From Collinsella aerofaciens (GTDB lineage Bacteria; Actinomycetota; Coriobacteriia; Coriobacteriales; Coriobacteriaceae), in the NCBI RefSeq assembly GCF_028206795.1, contig NZ_JAQLFJ010000018.1, positions 29,238 through 34,528 of the forward strand: 5,291 bases of DNA, in the 5' to 3' direction. A program made the translations under genes and the position numbers. The notes beneath the pieces are model-generated. The model was not told where the DNA came from. It saw nothing but the letters and a program-made list of their open reading frames with translations, and did no database searches. Shown here piece by piece: positions 1 to 5,291 of the stretch; position 1 is the stretch's first letter; every line of letters starts with the position of its first letter.

Positions 1-79
1 CGGCCTCGACGGCGCGGCCCTGGCCGGTGGTGCCGCCCTCGGAGGCCGAGGGGGTGTCCCAGCCCTGCCAGCCGACGCC
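1..79 (-). other. GC-rich block in the GH25 gene
   Basis: Positions 1-70 are about 81% GC (57 of 70) while 81-120 are about 45%. The change falls within the second ChW repeat, just before its GVGWQ core. It shares GGCCTCGACGGCGCGG (2-17) with 4038-4053 and CCTGCCAGCCGACG (64-77) with 4097-4110, both at equivalent repeat positions in the NlpC/P60 gene. Confidence 0.8.
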
Positions 80-103
80 ACTTACATTGGCGTTAATTTG
101 CAC
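1..103 (-). repeat. Second ChW repeat (type B) of the GH25 protein, cut by left edge
   Basis: Residues 409-442 carry NVSGVGWQGW, GGTTGQG and RAVEA, a type B unit. By the order seen in the neighbouring protein, a type C unit with WYRVH and GWLGW would be expected next, beyond the edge. From about the VGW core onward the codons are almost all G/C-ending. Confidence 0.88.
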
Positions 104-1327
104 AGAGCCATCTTCAACGGGATTCAAGATGCTGACCTTAAGATCCTCCACTGATTTAGACTGCCCCGTTGTGCCAGCCGTAGATCCGTCGCGCTTGCTG
201 CTCATCCAGCCAATATTCGAGACATGCGCCTCATACTGAATATGCATCTTGCTGTCATCTACGTTGAGAAGAGAACCGTTGAAGCAGTAGTTCATGTCAC
301 AGCGTCCGTTGACGCCCGGGACATTGCCACTGCTTGAATACTGCCAGAAACTGTAGCTGCCAGCATAATCGCAACGCCAATTATATTGAGCGACCCAATG
401 GTCATAACCGCTCAACGACGGAGAATTCAGGTAGTTGTTAAGCCAGTTAAGGTTCGCATAGATACCCGACTTAAAGCCAACGGCCTCCATACGGTTGCAA
501 AAAGCCTGCGCAATCTGGGTAAGCTTATCCTTGCTGAAATCCGGATCTTGCAAGATATAGCTATCCTCAAGATCATAATAAACGGGAAGCGACGGATGAT
601 GGCCGCCGAGCCAAGCAAGTGTCCTGTCGGCCTCTTTATTGGCATCCTCTACAGAACGGGCGTAGGAGTAGTAATACACGCCATAAGGAATGCCGAGGCG
701 TTCACATTCAGCAGCGTTCCTTTCAAAAGAATCGTCAGGTTTTCCGTAAACCGGACCGACCTTGAGAATGGCAAAATCAATCCCCGCGGCCTTAACCTTA
801 TTCCAATCAACAGTTCCTTGATGATTGCTGACATCGATGCCGCGCGCAACAGCGCCATTGGGCAAAGGATCGTCAGTTAAAGACTGCGCATCGATGTCGC
901 CATTGTCAGAATCGATAAGCACGCCGTTTTCGAAACGCCAAGAGTTCGGTTCCAAAGAGTCGGCTTCGCAGGAATTCATTTCAGTGGAATCATCGGTTGG
1001 GGCTTCACCGTTTGACTCGTCAACACGAGACTCTTCGATGCCAATTCCAGGCTGTTCGCCTGAATCAGAGTCTGCACCCCCATCAGGACGAGCAGCATTT
1101 GCATCGTCACCATACCATTCGGTTACACCCTGAGAACCCGAGGCATCGTCCTGCGCTCCCTGAGAGCTTGCACCTTGAGATTCGTACTCGTTCGATGTTT
1201 GCGAGACCGACTGCGAAGCAGCGGCGGCCTGGACCGACAGCGCATACGCGCTGTAAGGCTGAATGATTTGCGACCAGCCCATCAATAGCGTACAAACCAA
1301 AGCAGCAGACGCTTTAAGACGTTTCAT
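1..1327 (-). CDS. Secreted GH25 muramidase (lysozyme) with C-terminal ChW repeats, 3' end beyond left edge
   Basis: The frame is open from an ATG at 1327 to the left edge, giving 442 residues with no stop. Residues 1-29 look like a signal peptide: MKRLK, a hydrophobic stretch, and an AYA cleavage site. Residues 30-155 are an acidic, Ser/Gly/Gln-rich linker that includes an SWRFENG motif. Residues about 161-347 are a GH25 domain, which hydrolyses the MurNAc-GlcNAc bonds of peptidoglycan. Visible signatures are GIDVS (Asp165), YYDLED (Asp252 and Glu254, the usual catalytic D-x-E), FWQY, and CDMN (Asp344). Two ChW repeats follow at 364-401 and from 409 on. The catalytic domain is N-terminal here, whereas the two neighbouring proteins carry theirs at the C-terminus. 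The terminator upstream suggests separate transcription from the NlpC/P60 gene. The last part, from about residue 417, switches abruptly to very GC-rich codons. The family call is firm; the biological target is inferred. Confidence 0.93.
   Translation of the reverse strand, partial: MKRLKASAALVCTLLMGWSQIIQPYSAYALSVQAAAASQSVSQTSNEYESQGASSQGAQDDASGSQGVTEWYGDDANAARPDGGADSDSGEQPGIGIEESRVDESNGEAPTDDSTEMNSCEADSLEPNSWRFENGVLIDSDNGDIDAQSLTDDPLPNGAVARGIDVSNHQGTVDWNKVKAAGIDFAILKVGPVYGKPDDSFERNAAECERLGIPYGVYYYSYARSVEDANKEADRTLAWLGGHHPSLPVYYDLEDSYILQDPDFSKDKLTQIAQAFCNRMEAVGFKSGIYANLNWLNNYLNSPSLSGYDHWVAQYNWRCDYAGSYSFWQYSSSGNVPGVNGRCDMNYCFNGSLLNVDDSKMHIQYEAHVSNIGWMSSKRDGSTAGTTGQSKSVEDLKVSILNPVEDGSVQINANVSGVGWQGWDTPSASEGGTTGQGRAVEA
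125..238 (-). repeat. First ChW repeat (type A) of the GH25 protein
   Basis: Residues 364-401 carry AHVSNIGWM, AGTTGQS and a VEDLKVSI tail, the same A type that opens the triplets in the NlpC/P60 protein. The DNA encoding NIGWM shares the 16-bp stretch CATCCAGCCAATATTC (203-218, plus strand) with the A unit of triplet 1 (4254-4269), so relatedness is visible at the nucleotide level. Confidence 0.9.
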
Positions 1328-1332
1328 GCATA

Positions 1333-1338
1333 TCCCCC
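1333..1338 (-). promoter_or_regulatory. Putative weak ribosome binding site of the GH25 gene
   Basis: GGGGGA on the minus strand ends 5 nt before the ATG at 1327. It is purine-rich and well placed but only partly matches AGGAGG. The signal peptide that begins right at this ATG supports the start. Confidence 0.6.
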
Positions 1339-1375
1339 GAGACAGTAACCACAGATAAAGAAACGAATACTAGCT

Positions 1376-1406
1376 ATATTACCGCACTTCCATACAGGCA
1401 TTTAAA
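1376..1406 (-). promoter_or_regulatory. Possible promoter of the GH25 gene
   Basis: The gap after the terminator is the only AT-rich stretch in which the GH25 gene could have its own promoter. On the minus strand a TAATAT (1381-1376) could serve as a -10 box, with TTAAAT (1405-1400) 18 nt upstream as a poor -35 box. Both match the consensus weakly, and overlapping alternatives (TATAGC, TAGTAT) are equally possible. The call rests mainly on the need for a promoter downstream of a strong terminator. No operator or riboswitch-like structure was recognised in 1328-1436. Confidence 0.25.
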
Positions 1407-1436
1407 GCTTAGGAAAGCACCAGTTAGCACACAGTC

Positions 1437-1467
1437 AAAAAGAGGCGCTCCTGCAACGGAGCGCCTC
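1437..1467 (-). terminator. Rho-independent terminator after the NlpC/P60 gene
   Basis: A perfect 10-bp inverted repeat (GAGGCGCTCC at 1442-1451 and GGAGCGCCTC at 1458-1467) encloses a 6-nt loop. Read on the minus strand, the stem is followed at once by TTTTT (1441-1437). It begins 8 nt after the stop codon of the NlpC/P60 gene and points the same way. This is a textbook intrinsic terminator. It should end the C39-like/NlpC transcript and separate the GH25 gene from it. Confidence 0.92.
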
Positions 1468-1475
1468 AACAGACT

Positions 1476-4400
1476 CTATGCGAAAGGCCTAGCGGCACCG
1501 ATTACACGACCTGGAGCATTGACCGAGCGCTCGGTCACACCGATCCCAGGCCACGAATCAATGATTCGACCGTTTCCGATATAGATTCCAATATGGCCCT
1601 GGTAGTAGACCACATCTCCCCTCTGCATAGCAGAAGTGCTAACCGGCATAAACGTGTTGTTGCGATACCAATTCATGGAGTTGTAGGTTTGCTCGGGCAA
1701 CCAACGATGGTTATACGGGTTATACCAACCCATATCCATGCCAGTCGCATACAGACATTGCAGCACTAAGCCCGAACAATCAACCGCATCCCCCGGCCAA
1801 GAAGACCAAGGCTCGATATAACGCGTCCCGATATATTCACGAGCACGCTGGACGAATGCGTTGATGCAATCCTGTCGCGAAGCGTTGTAAGGAATTCGAG
1901 AAGGCGTGACATACGTAAAGTAACCGGTGCAATACGAAGGAAGCTGCACGCTATTGCAACTAACCTTTGGATAAGATCCCGGGGTCTGATACCCCATATA
2001 ACGATAGGTCTCAAAATACGAATCAGACGTAGAGCCTGGTGCGGAAGCGCCCTTGGGAACAATCTTTACCTGTAATGCCTGAACAGGAATGCCAAGCTTC
2101 GTGGTGCCCGCCGGTGATCCATTTTTGGTCCAGCCAAGCCATCCGTAATTTGACACGTGGACGCGATACCAGACATCAAAGTAATTCGAAACGTCACCAG
2201 TCAAATTAATCTTCACAGCTTGGATTTGTTGTCCCTGTCCAATGGTTCCCGCTGTGGCTCCATCTGAGACAGCAGATTGCCAGCCGATATTGGATACGTG
2301 GGCGGAATACGAAATGCCACCGTTCATGGAACTATCGGAAAGGGACAGTTGCATTGCCTCCATGGCACGGTTCTGCCCAACCGTTCCGGCAACACCGCCA
2401 TTGCCAACAGACGCTTGCCAGCCAAGACCGGAGCAATTTGCCTTAGCGGATAGCCCAGGAAGCTGGATCAACGCAGCATGATCTTGAACGGGAGCGTCGG
2501 ACGAACCCTTGGCAACCAACTTAATTTGAATTGCCTCGGCCTGCTTAGACAGCCCAACGGTGCCAGCTGCGGCGTCATTTTTAGCCCAACCAAGCCAACC
2601 ATAATCCGCCGCATGAATACGGTAGTAAATATTGTATTTTGACGAGTCGTTGCCAGTGAGCCTTAATTTAACCGCCTGAATTGCGAGGCCCTTGCCAACA
2701 GTGCCAGCATAGGAAGCACCCGAAACGTATGGCTGCCAACCGATATTCGCAACGTGTGCTGACACTTCAACGGAGGCATCGATGCCCTGCGTCGAAATAT
2801 ACAACGCCTGCAGAGAACGAGACATGCCCGTCTGGCCGGCAGTTTCGCCATTGCCAACGGGAGCCAACCAGCCCGCAGAAGCAACGTGCGCCTGGGATAC
2901 AAGACCGATTCCCGACGTTTCGGTAAATGCATTACCGGTAGAACCAGGGGCAGGTTGACCCTTACGAACAAGTGCAACATCTATGCCGCACAAACCGGAA
3001 GAACCACCAGAAACGCCACATGCCTGACCATTTGACGTCCAGCCCGTCCAGCCATTACCGGAATCGTATACTCGATACCAAATGTCATAATTGGCAGCAA
3101 ACTGGCCGCTCAGCGACATTTTTATCGCTTTAATGGGTGCGCCGGATACCACCTTGGCGGCGCCGCCATCCGATTCGGAAGCACCCCAGCCTGAATATGC
3201 ATCCATAACGGCATAGGAAATTGACCCGTCATCAGTTTGGCCTGCAACGCTTAAGGCAATGGAGTTCAGCAGTTTGGCGCCTTTGCCTCCAATCGTAGCC
3301 TTTTGACCAGAAGATAAGCCAAGACTCTCCCCAGAAACGGCGGATCCGGAAACCGCAACAGCATCTAGATCGCCGATAAAGACCTTGCTCGAAGAGCCAG
3401 GCGCTGCTCCGCCTTTCTCCACAAGGATTACCTTTACCGCTTCGATAGCCTTGCCTTTACCGGCAGAACCAGCGGCAGCTCCATTACAAGCCCAATCGAG
3501 CCAGCCTATACCCGAGACATGAGCACAGTACCAAATGTCATATTTTTCAGCTGCCTCACCGGTTAGACGAATCTGAACGGCTTCGAGACGCTGAGACTTA
3601 CCAGTCGTTCCACAGTGCCCCTCAGACCACTGTTGCCAGCCGACATTAGAAACATGGCCACGAAGCTCAATGGAGCCCGAGTGACCATACCAGCCAAGCT
3701 GAGCCTCAAGCGCCTCCATGGGGAGGCCCCTACCAGTTGTCCCGGCAACAGATCCGCCGCCTACGGGCGACATCCAACCAATATTCGACGTATGTGAGCG
3801 AACAGTGATTGAGGCAGGTTCATCGCTACGGCTCTTAAAAGGACAGGCGGTGTCGCCCGGGGCGGGGTCGCCCTTGGGCAGGACCGCGACCTGGACGGCC
3901 TGGACGGCGCGGCCGTAGCCCGCCGAGCCGGCGTCGGCGCCGTCGCACGCCCAGCCCAGCCAGCCGAACTCGGCGGAGTGGACGCGGTACCAGACGGTGT
4001 AGCGGGCCGACAGCTCCCCGGACAGCCTGACCCTCAGGGCCTCGACGGCGCGGGACTGGCCGGTCGTGCCGGCGGTGCCGCCGTTGCCGACGGCGGCCTG
4101 CCAGCCGACGTTGGAGACGTGGGCCTCGACGGATATGGCATTTGCAATCTGTTCTTGAGAGGTGGCTCCATCCACTTCAAGTGAGATTTTTAGTGCCTCA
4201 AGATTCAAGCCCCTACCCGTGGTTCCGGCAACCTTACCCGAACTAACCGGATCCATCCAGCCAATATTCTGCACATGGGCAGAAACACTAACGTTTTTGA
4301 CGGTGAGCTGATCGTTGGAGGCAGAATCAGCGGCAGCGGCTTCGTTAGTCTCCCCCGATAAGACCTGCTGCGCGTCTTGAGGCTCGCTATCTACGGAGCC

Positions 4401-4592
4401 AGCATCCGATTCTTGCCCCCCAGAGATAGGCTCAGCTTGATTGGAAGTAGAGCCTTCAAGATGAAAGCTGTTTGAATCATCAGATCCGTCAATTGAATAA
4501 TCGGCATATGCAGCAGTCACGGCCCATGATTGACTCATGAACAGCGCGATAACCACAAGTATAGAAACGGACACATCTAAGAGACGCTTCAC
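1476..4592 (-). CDS. Secreted NlpC/P60 peptidase with fourteen ChW repeats in five triplets
   Basis: A complete protein of 1038 residues starting at GTG (4592) and ending at TAG (1476-1478). The start is supported by an AAGGAAGG-type ribosome site and by an immediate signal peptide (residues 1-30, MKRLL, hydrophobic core, AAYA before Asp31). Residues 31-97 are an acidic, Ser-rich linker. Residues 98-857 hold five three-repeat units of ChW type. Residues about 858-905 form a Tyr-rich connector. Residues about 906-1036 are an NlpC/P60 domain, a family that cleaves peptidoglycan stem peptides. It has DCSGLV (Cys939 nucleophile), GHIGIYIGNG (His1000) and, where His is common as third residue, Asp1012 in IIDSWPG. 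No LPXTG or membrane anchor is seen, so the repeats probably provide surface retention. It lies 30 bp after the C39-like gene and is followed by an intrinsic terminator. Codons 153-249 are far more GC-rich than the rest. The fold is confident; the exact bond cut is not shown. Confidence 0.95.
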   Translation of the reverse strand: MKRLLDVSVSILVVIALFMSQSWAVTAAYADYSIDGSDDSNSFHLEGSTSNQAEPISGGQESDAGSVDSEPQDAQQVLSGETNEAAAADSASNDQLTVKNVSVSAHVQNIGWMDPVSSGKVAGTTGRGLNLEALKISLEVDGATSQEQIANAISVEAHVSNVGWQAAVGNGGTAGTTGQSRAVEALRVRLSGELSARYTVWYRVHSAEFGWLGWACDGADAGSAGYGRAVQAVQVAVLPKGDPAPGDTACPFKSRSDEPASITVRSHTSNIGWMSPVGGGSVAGTTGRGLPMEALEAQLGWYGHSGSIELRGHVSNVGWQQWSEGHCGTTGKSQRLEAVQIRLTGEAAEKYDIWYCAHVSGIGWLDWACNGAAAGSAGKGKAIEAVKVILVEKGGAAPGSSSKVFIGDLDAVAVSGSAVSGESLGLSSGQKATIGGKGAKLLNSIALSVAGQTDDGSISYAVMDAYSGWGASESDGGAAKVVSGAPIKAIKMSLSGQFAANYDIWYRVYDSGNGWTGWTSNGQACGVSGGSSGLCGIDVALVRKGQPAPGSTGNAFTETSGIGLVSQAHVASAGWLAPVGNGETAGQTGMSRSLQALYISTQGIDASVEVSAHVANIGWQPYVSGASYAGTVGKGLAIQAVKLRLTGNDSSKYNIYYRIHAADYGWLGWAKNDAAAGTVGLSKQAEAIQIKLVAKGSSDAPVQDHAALIQLPGLSAKANCSGLGWQASVGNGGVAGTVGQNRAMEAMQLSLSDSSMNGGISYSAHVSNIGWQSAVSDGATAGTIGQGQQIQAVKINLTGDVSNYFDVWYRVHVSNYGWLGWTKNGSPAGTTKLGIPVQALQVKIVPKGASAPGSTSDSYFETYRYMGYQTPGSYPKVSCNSVQLPSYCTGYFTYVTPSRIPYNASRQDCINAFVQRAREYIGTRYIEPWSSWPGDAVDCSGLVLQCLYATGMDMGWYNPYNHRWLPEQTYNSMNWYRNNTFMPVSTSAMQRGDVVYYQGHIGIYIGNGRIIDSWPGIGVTERSVNAPGRVIGAARPFA
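2022..2465 (-). repeat. ChW triplet 5 of the NlpC/P60 protein (residues 710-857)
   Basis: The first unit, with GLGWQASV (712-751), occupies the A position but is B-like in having Q after GW. It is followed by type B with NIGWQSAV (760-797), type C with VWYRVH and GWLGWT (805-845), and the linker PKGASAPGST. The linker leads into the connector before the NlpC/P60 domain. Confidence 0.9.
2481..2909 (-). repeat. ChW triplet 4 of the NlpC/P60 protein (residues 562-704)
   Basis: Type A with SAGWLAPV (564-600), type B with NIGWQPYV (608-645), type C with IYYRIH and GWLGWA (653-693), then a modified linker AKGSSDAPVQ in which the APG motif has become APV. Codon composition is ordinary throughout. 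Confidence 0.9.
2937..3380 (-). repeat. ChW triplet 3 of the NlpC/P60 protein, degenerate (residues 405-552)
   Basis: The first unit has lost its G-W core and keeps only the tail-like part (about 425-450, GGKGAKLLNSIALSV). The second unit (457-495) has YSGWG but no GTTG turn. The third (502-542) keeps IWYRV and GWTGW, with a Gly/Ser-rich turn in place of the usual one. The linker RKGQPAPGST is intact, and this linker is what identifies the stretch as a decayed third triplet rather than an unrelated domain. Confidence 0.75.
3393..3815 (-). repeat. ChW triplet 2 of the NlpC/P60 protein (residues 260-400)
   Basis: Type A with NIGWM (262-299), type B with NVGWQQW (307-343, shortened by about two residues in the loop after GWQ), type C with IWYCAH and GWLDWA (351-391), then EKGGAAPGS. 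The C unit holds two cysteines (in WYCAH and WACNG) and the B unit one (HCGTTG), so a disulphide is possible but not shown. Confidence 0.9.
3846..4136 (-). other. GC-rich repeat cassette inside the NlpC/P60 gene
   Basis: By hand count 3841-4130 is about 78% GC (225 of 290), against about 45% in 3781-3840 and 43% in 4131-4190. The block covers codons 153-249, that is the B unit, the C unit and the linker of triplet 1, and the reading frame passes through both junctions intact. Codons switch to GCC, GTC, CGC, GGC and CTG. Similar blocks occur at both window edges in the neighbouring genes. Confidence 0.85.
3846..4301 (-). repeat. ChW triplet 1 of the NlpC/P60 protein (residues 98-249)
   Basis: Type A repeat with NIGWM (98-138), type B with NVGWQ (153-190), type C with VWYRVH and GWLGWA (198-238), then the linker PKGDPAPGDT. 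This is the most regular triplet, with clear GTTG or AGSAG turns in each unit. The B and C units and the linker coincide with a block of about 78% GC, while the A unit has ordinary composition. Confidence 0.9.
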
Positions 4593-4596
4593 GATT

Positions 4597-4607
4597 CCAC
4601 CTTCCTT
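4597..4607 (-). promoter_or_regulatory. Ribosome binding site deciding the GTG start of the NlpC/P60 gene
   Basis: On the minus strand AAGGAAGGTGG precedes the GTG at 4592. The GGAAGG core ends 7 nt before the start codon, a good Shine-Dalgarno distance. Because the start is GTG rather than ATG, this site and the signal peptide directly after it are what fix the start. The whole 30-bp gap between the two genes is little more than this site, which supports co-transcription. Confidence 0.8.
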
Positions 4608-4622
4608 CGACTTCGACGGCGC

Positions 4623-5291
4623 CTATTTAATGACGACCGCCTGAGCTCCTCTTTGCGAGTATAGCGAAGCAATGCGCTGAGCTGAGTTAGAGACATAGCC
4701 AGCGAGTGAATCAGCAATGTAAACGGTACCTAGGGAGCGATTAAAGCCTCTTAAGACAACGGTGTGAGAGTTGGTATAGGTTCTATAAACCCTTCCGCCG
4801 TAAGCCTGAGTCGCATAGCAACTTCCCAGGTTTTGCATACCTATCGTTGACCAAATAATAACGGGATGTCCAGCTTCCAAGTACGAATAAAGGTCATAGA
4901 AACCAGTACCGGTCACATCGTAGGCTCGCAAACTACTACCACTGCTAATCAAGAAAGAATTCGCGGTGTTGGTCAGTCCGGGAGCAGATATGCAGTTTCC
5001 ATTCGAAGCGCTATGAGGATTGCCCCAAAACGCCGTAACAAAATCCCAACTGCTCCTAGGCATATACGCGTCTGCAATGACGGTTTTACCCAAACCAAAT
5101 CCGTAATAGTTAAGCGCATTGGTCAATGCAACGGACTCGCAGCCAGTCGGAAGCTCGGGGTTCTGCATTGTACAAGGGACGTTGAGAACAACCGAATTCG
5201 GATGCAATGGGCGGTCCCTGTACGCGCCGTCCGTCGGGCCCGGGGCCGCCGAGCCCTTCGCGAGGACGCGGACCTGGAGCGCCTCTACGCG
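4623..5291 (-). CDS. ChW-repeat protein with C-terminal C39-like cysteine peptidase, 5' end beyond right edge
   Basis: The frame runs from the right edge to TAG at 4623-4625, giving 222 residues of a longer protein. The TTG at 5205-5207 is not the start, because the frame continues upstream into the end of a ChW repeat (RVEALQVRVL) and the linker AKGSAAPGPT. Residues about 35-222 match the C39-like peptidase family (Peptidase_C39_2 type). The signature LPTGCES carries Cys51, with Gln43 in the preceding MQNPE as a likely oxyanion-hole residue. NSHTVVLRGF gives His176 and YIADSLAG gives Asp194, and the WGNP segment between them is also typical of the family. Classical C39 peptidases mature bacteriocins at membrane transporters, but this soluble branch is mostly uncharacterised, so the substrate is unknown. 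Export is inferred from the repeats, since the N-terminus is missing. It is the first visible gene of a likely operon with the NlpC/P60 gene 30 bp downstream. Confidence 0.9.
   Translation of the reverse strand, partial: RVEALQVRVLAKGSAAPGPTDGAYRDRPLHPNSVVLNVPCTMQNPELPTGCESVALTNALNYYGFGLGKTVIADAYMPRSSWDFVTAFWGNPHSASNGNCISAPGLTNTANSFLISSGSSLRAYDVTGTGFYDLYSYLEAGHPVIIWSTIGMQNLGSCYATQAYGGRVYRTYTNSHTVVLRGFNRSLGTVYIADSLAGYVSNSAQRIASLYSQRGAQAVVIK
5208..5291 (-). other. GC-rich block in the C39-like gene
   Basis: Positions 5211-5291 are about 79% GC (64 of 81) and 5161-5210 about 46%. The switch lies between the APG linker and the start of the C39-like domain, so the block ends at almost the same architectural point as the block in the NlpC/P60 gene, just after the linker. 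Confidence 0.8.
5229..5291 (-). repeat. End of a ChW repeat and APG linker in the C39-like protein
   Basis: The first visible residues, RVEALQVRVL then AKGSAAPGPT, match the tail of a type C unit plus the linker that closes each triplet in the NlpC/P60 protein. This indicates that the missing N-terminal part of the C39-like protein is also made of ChW triplets. The stretch is about 79% GC. Confidence 0.8.

Noticed and set aside
386..880. Open frame of 164 codons on the plus strand
   Set aside because: It lies antisense to the GH25 catalytic domain, has no recognisable motif and no convincing ribosome site. The minus-strand frame explains the sequence fully.
825..1266. Two overlapping plus-strand open frames
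   Set aside because: Both are antisense to the low-complexity linker and signal peptide of the GH25 gene, and their compositions (Ser-rich, His/Arg-rich) are shadows of that linker.
3846..4136. GC-rich block as an insertion sequence or transposon
   Set aside because: It has no terminal inverted repeats, no target duplication and no transposase, and it encodes ordinary ChW repeats in frame.
3978..4184. Plus-strand frame of 68 codons in the GC-rich block
   Set aside because: High GC suppresses stops in all frames; the translated product is Gly/Ala/Asp-rich with no family resemblance, and the ChW frame is clearly the coding one.
2022..4301. Regular repeats as a possible CRISPR array
   Set aside because: The periodicity is 38-50 codons, the units are diverged at DNA level, and conservation follows protein positions in one reading frame.
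5205..5207. TTG as start codon of the C39-like gene
   Set aside because: The frame stays open upstream to the edge and encodes a ChW tail plus the APG linker; a start here would also leave no signal peptide and there is no ribosome site before it.
1..5291. Prophage lysis cassette
   Set aside because: GH25 and NlpC/P60 domains occur in phage endolysins, but both visible N-termini here have signal peptides, and no holin or phage structural gene is present.

Overview
The window carries three neighbouring genes, all on the minus strand, for exported cell-wall-type enzymes built from ChW repeats (the 'clostridial hydrophobic W' repeat, about 38-41 residues with a G-W core and a later GTTG/AG-x-x-G turn). 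Only the middle gene is complete. In transcription order (right to left) they are: the 3' end of a ChW protein with a C-terminal C39-like cysteine peptidase (4623 to the right edge); a 1038-residue ChW protein with a C-terminal NlpC/P60 peptidase (1476-4592); and the 5' part of a GH25 muramidase followed by ChW repeats (left edge to 1327). No RNA gene, mobile element, CRISPR array or origin was seen.

The first two genes are 30 bp apart with no terminator visible between them, so they are probably co-transcribed. A strong intrinsic terminator (1437-1467) lies just after the NlpC/P60 gene, so the GH25 gene probably has its own promoter in the 1328-1436 gap. The enzymes would attack different parts of the cell wall: glycan strands (GH25), peptide stems (NlpC/P60), and an unknown peptide or isopeptide bond (C39-like). 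The ChW repeats are presumed to hold them at the surface. They could serve wall remodelling, cell separation or attack on competitors; the sequence does not decide this.

The organism looks like a Gram-positive with signal-peptide export and ChW proteins. The very GC-rich codon choice in parts of the genes favours a member of the Coriobacteriia (Collinsella/Olsenella/Atopobium-like, gut or oral) over a low-GC clostridium. This is an inference of moderate strength.

Two structural observations stand out. First, the 15 repeat positions of the middle protein fall into five three-repeat super-units (types A, B and C, each closed by a K-G-x-x-APG-like linker); one of the 15 positions has decayed. 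Second, the DNA is a sharp mosaic. Blocks of about 78-81% GC (1-79, 3846-4136 and 5208-5291) sit in coding sequence of about 43-46% GC, keep the reading frame, and fall on B/C repeat units and linkers in all three genes. This suggests a GC-rich repeat cassette exchanged between paralogues, or else an assembly artefact at repeats; both window edges fall inside such blocks at the same repeat motif.
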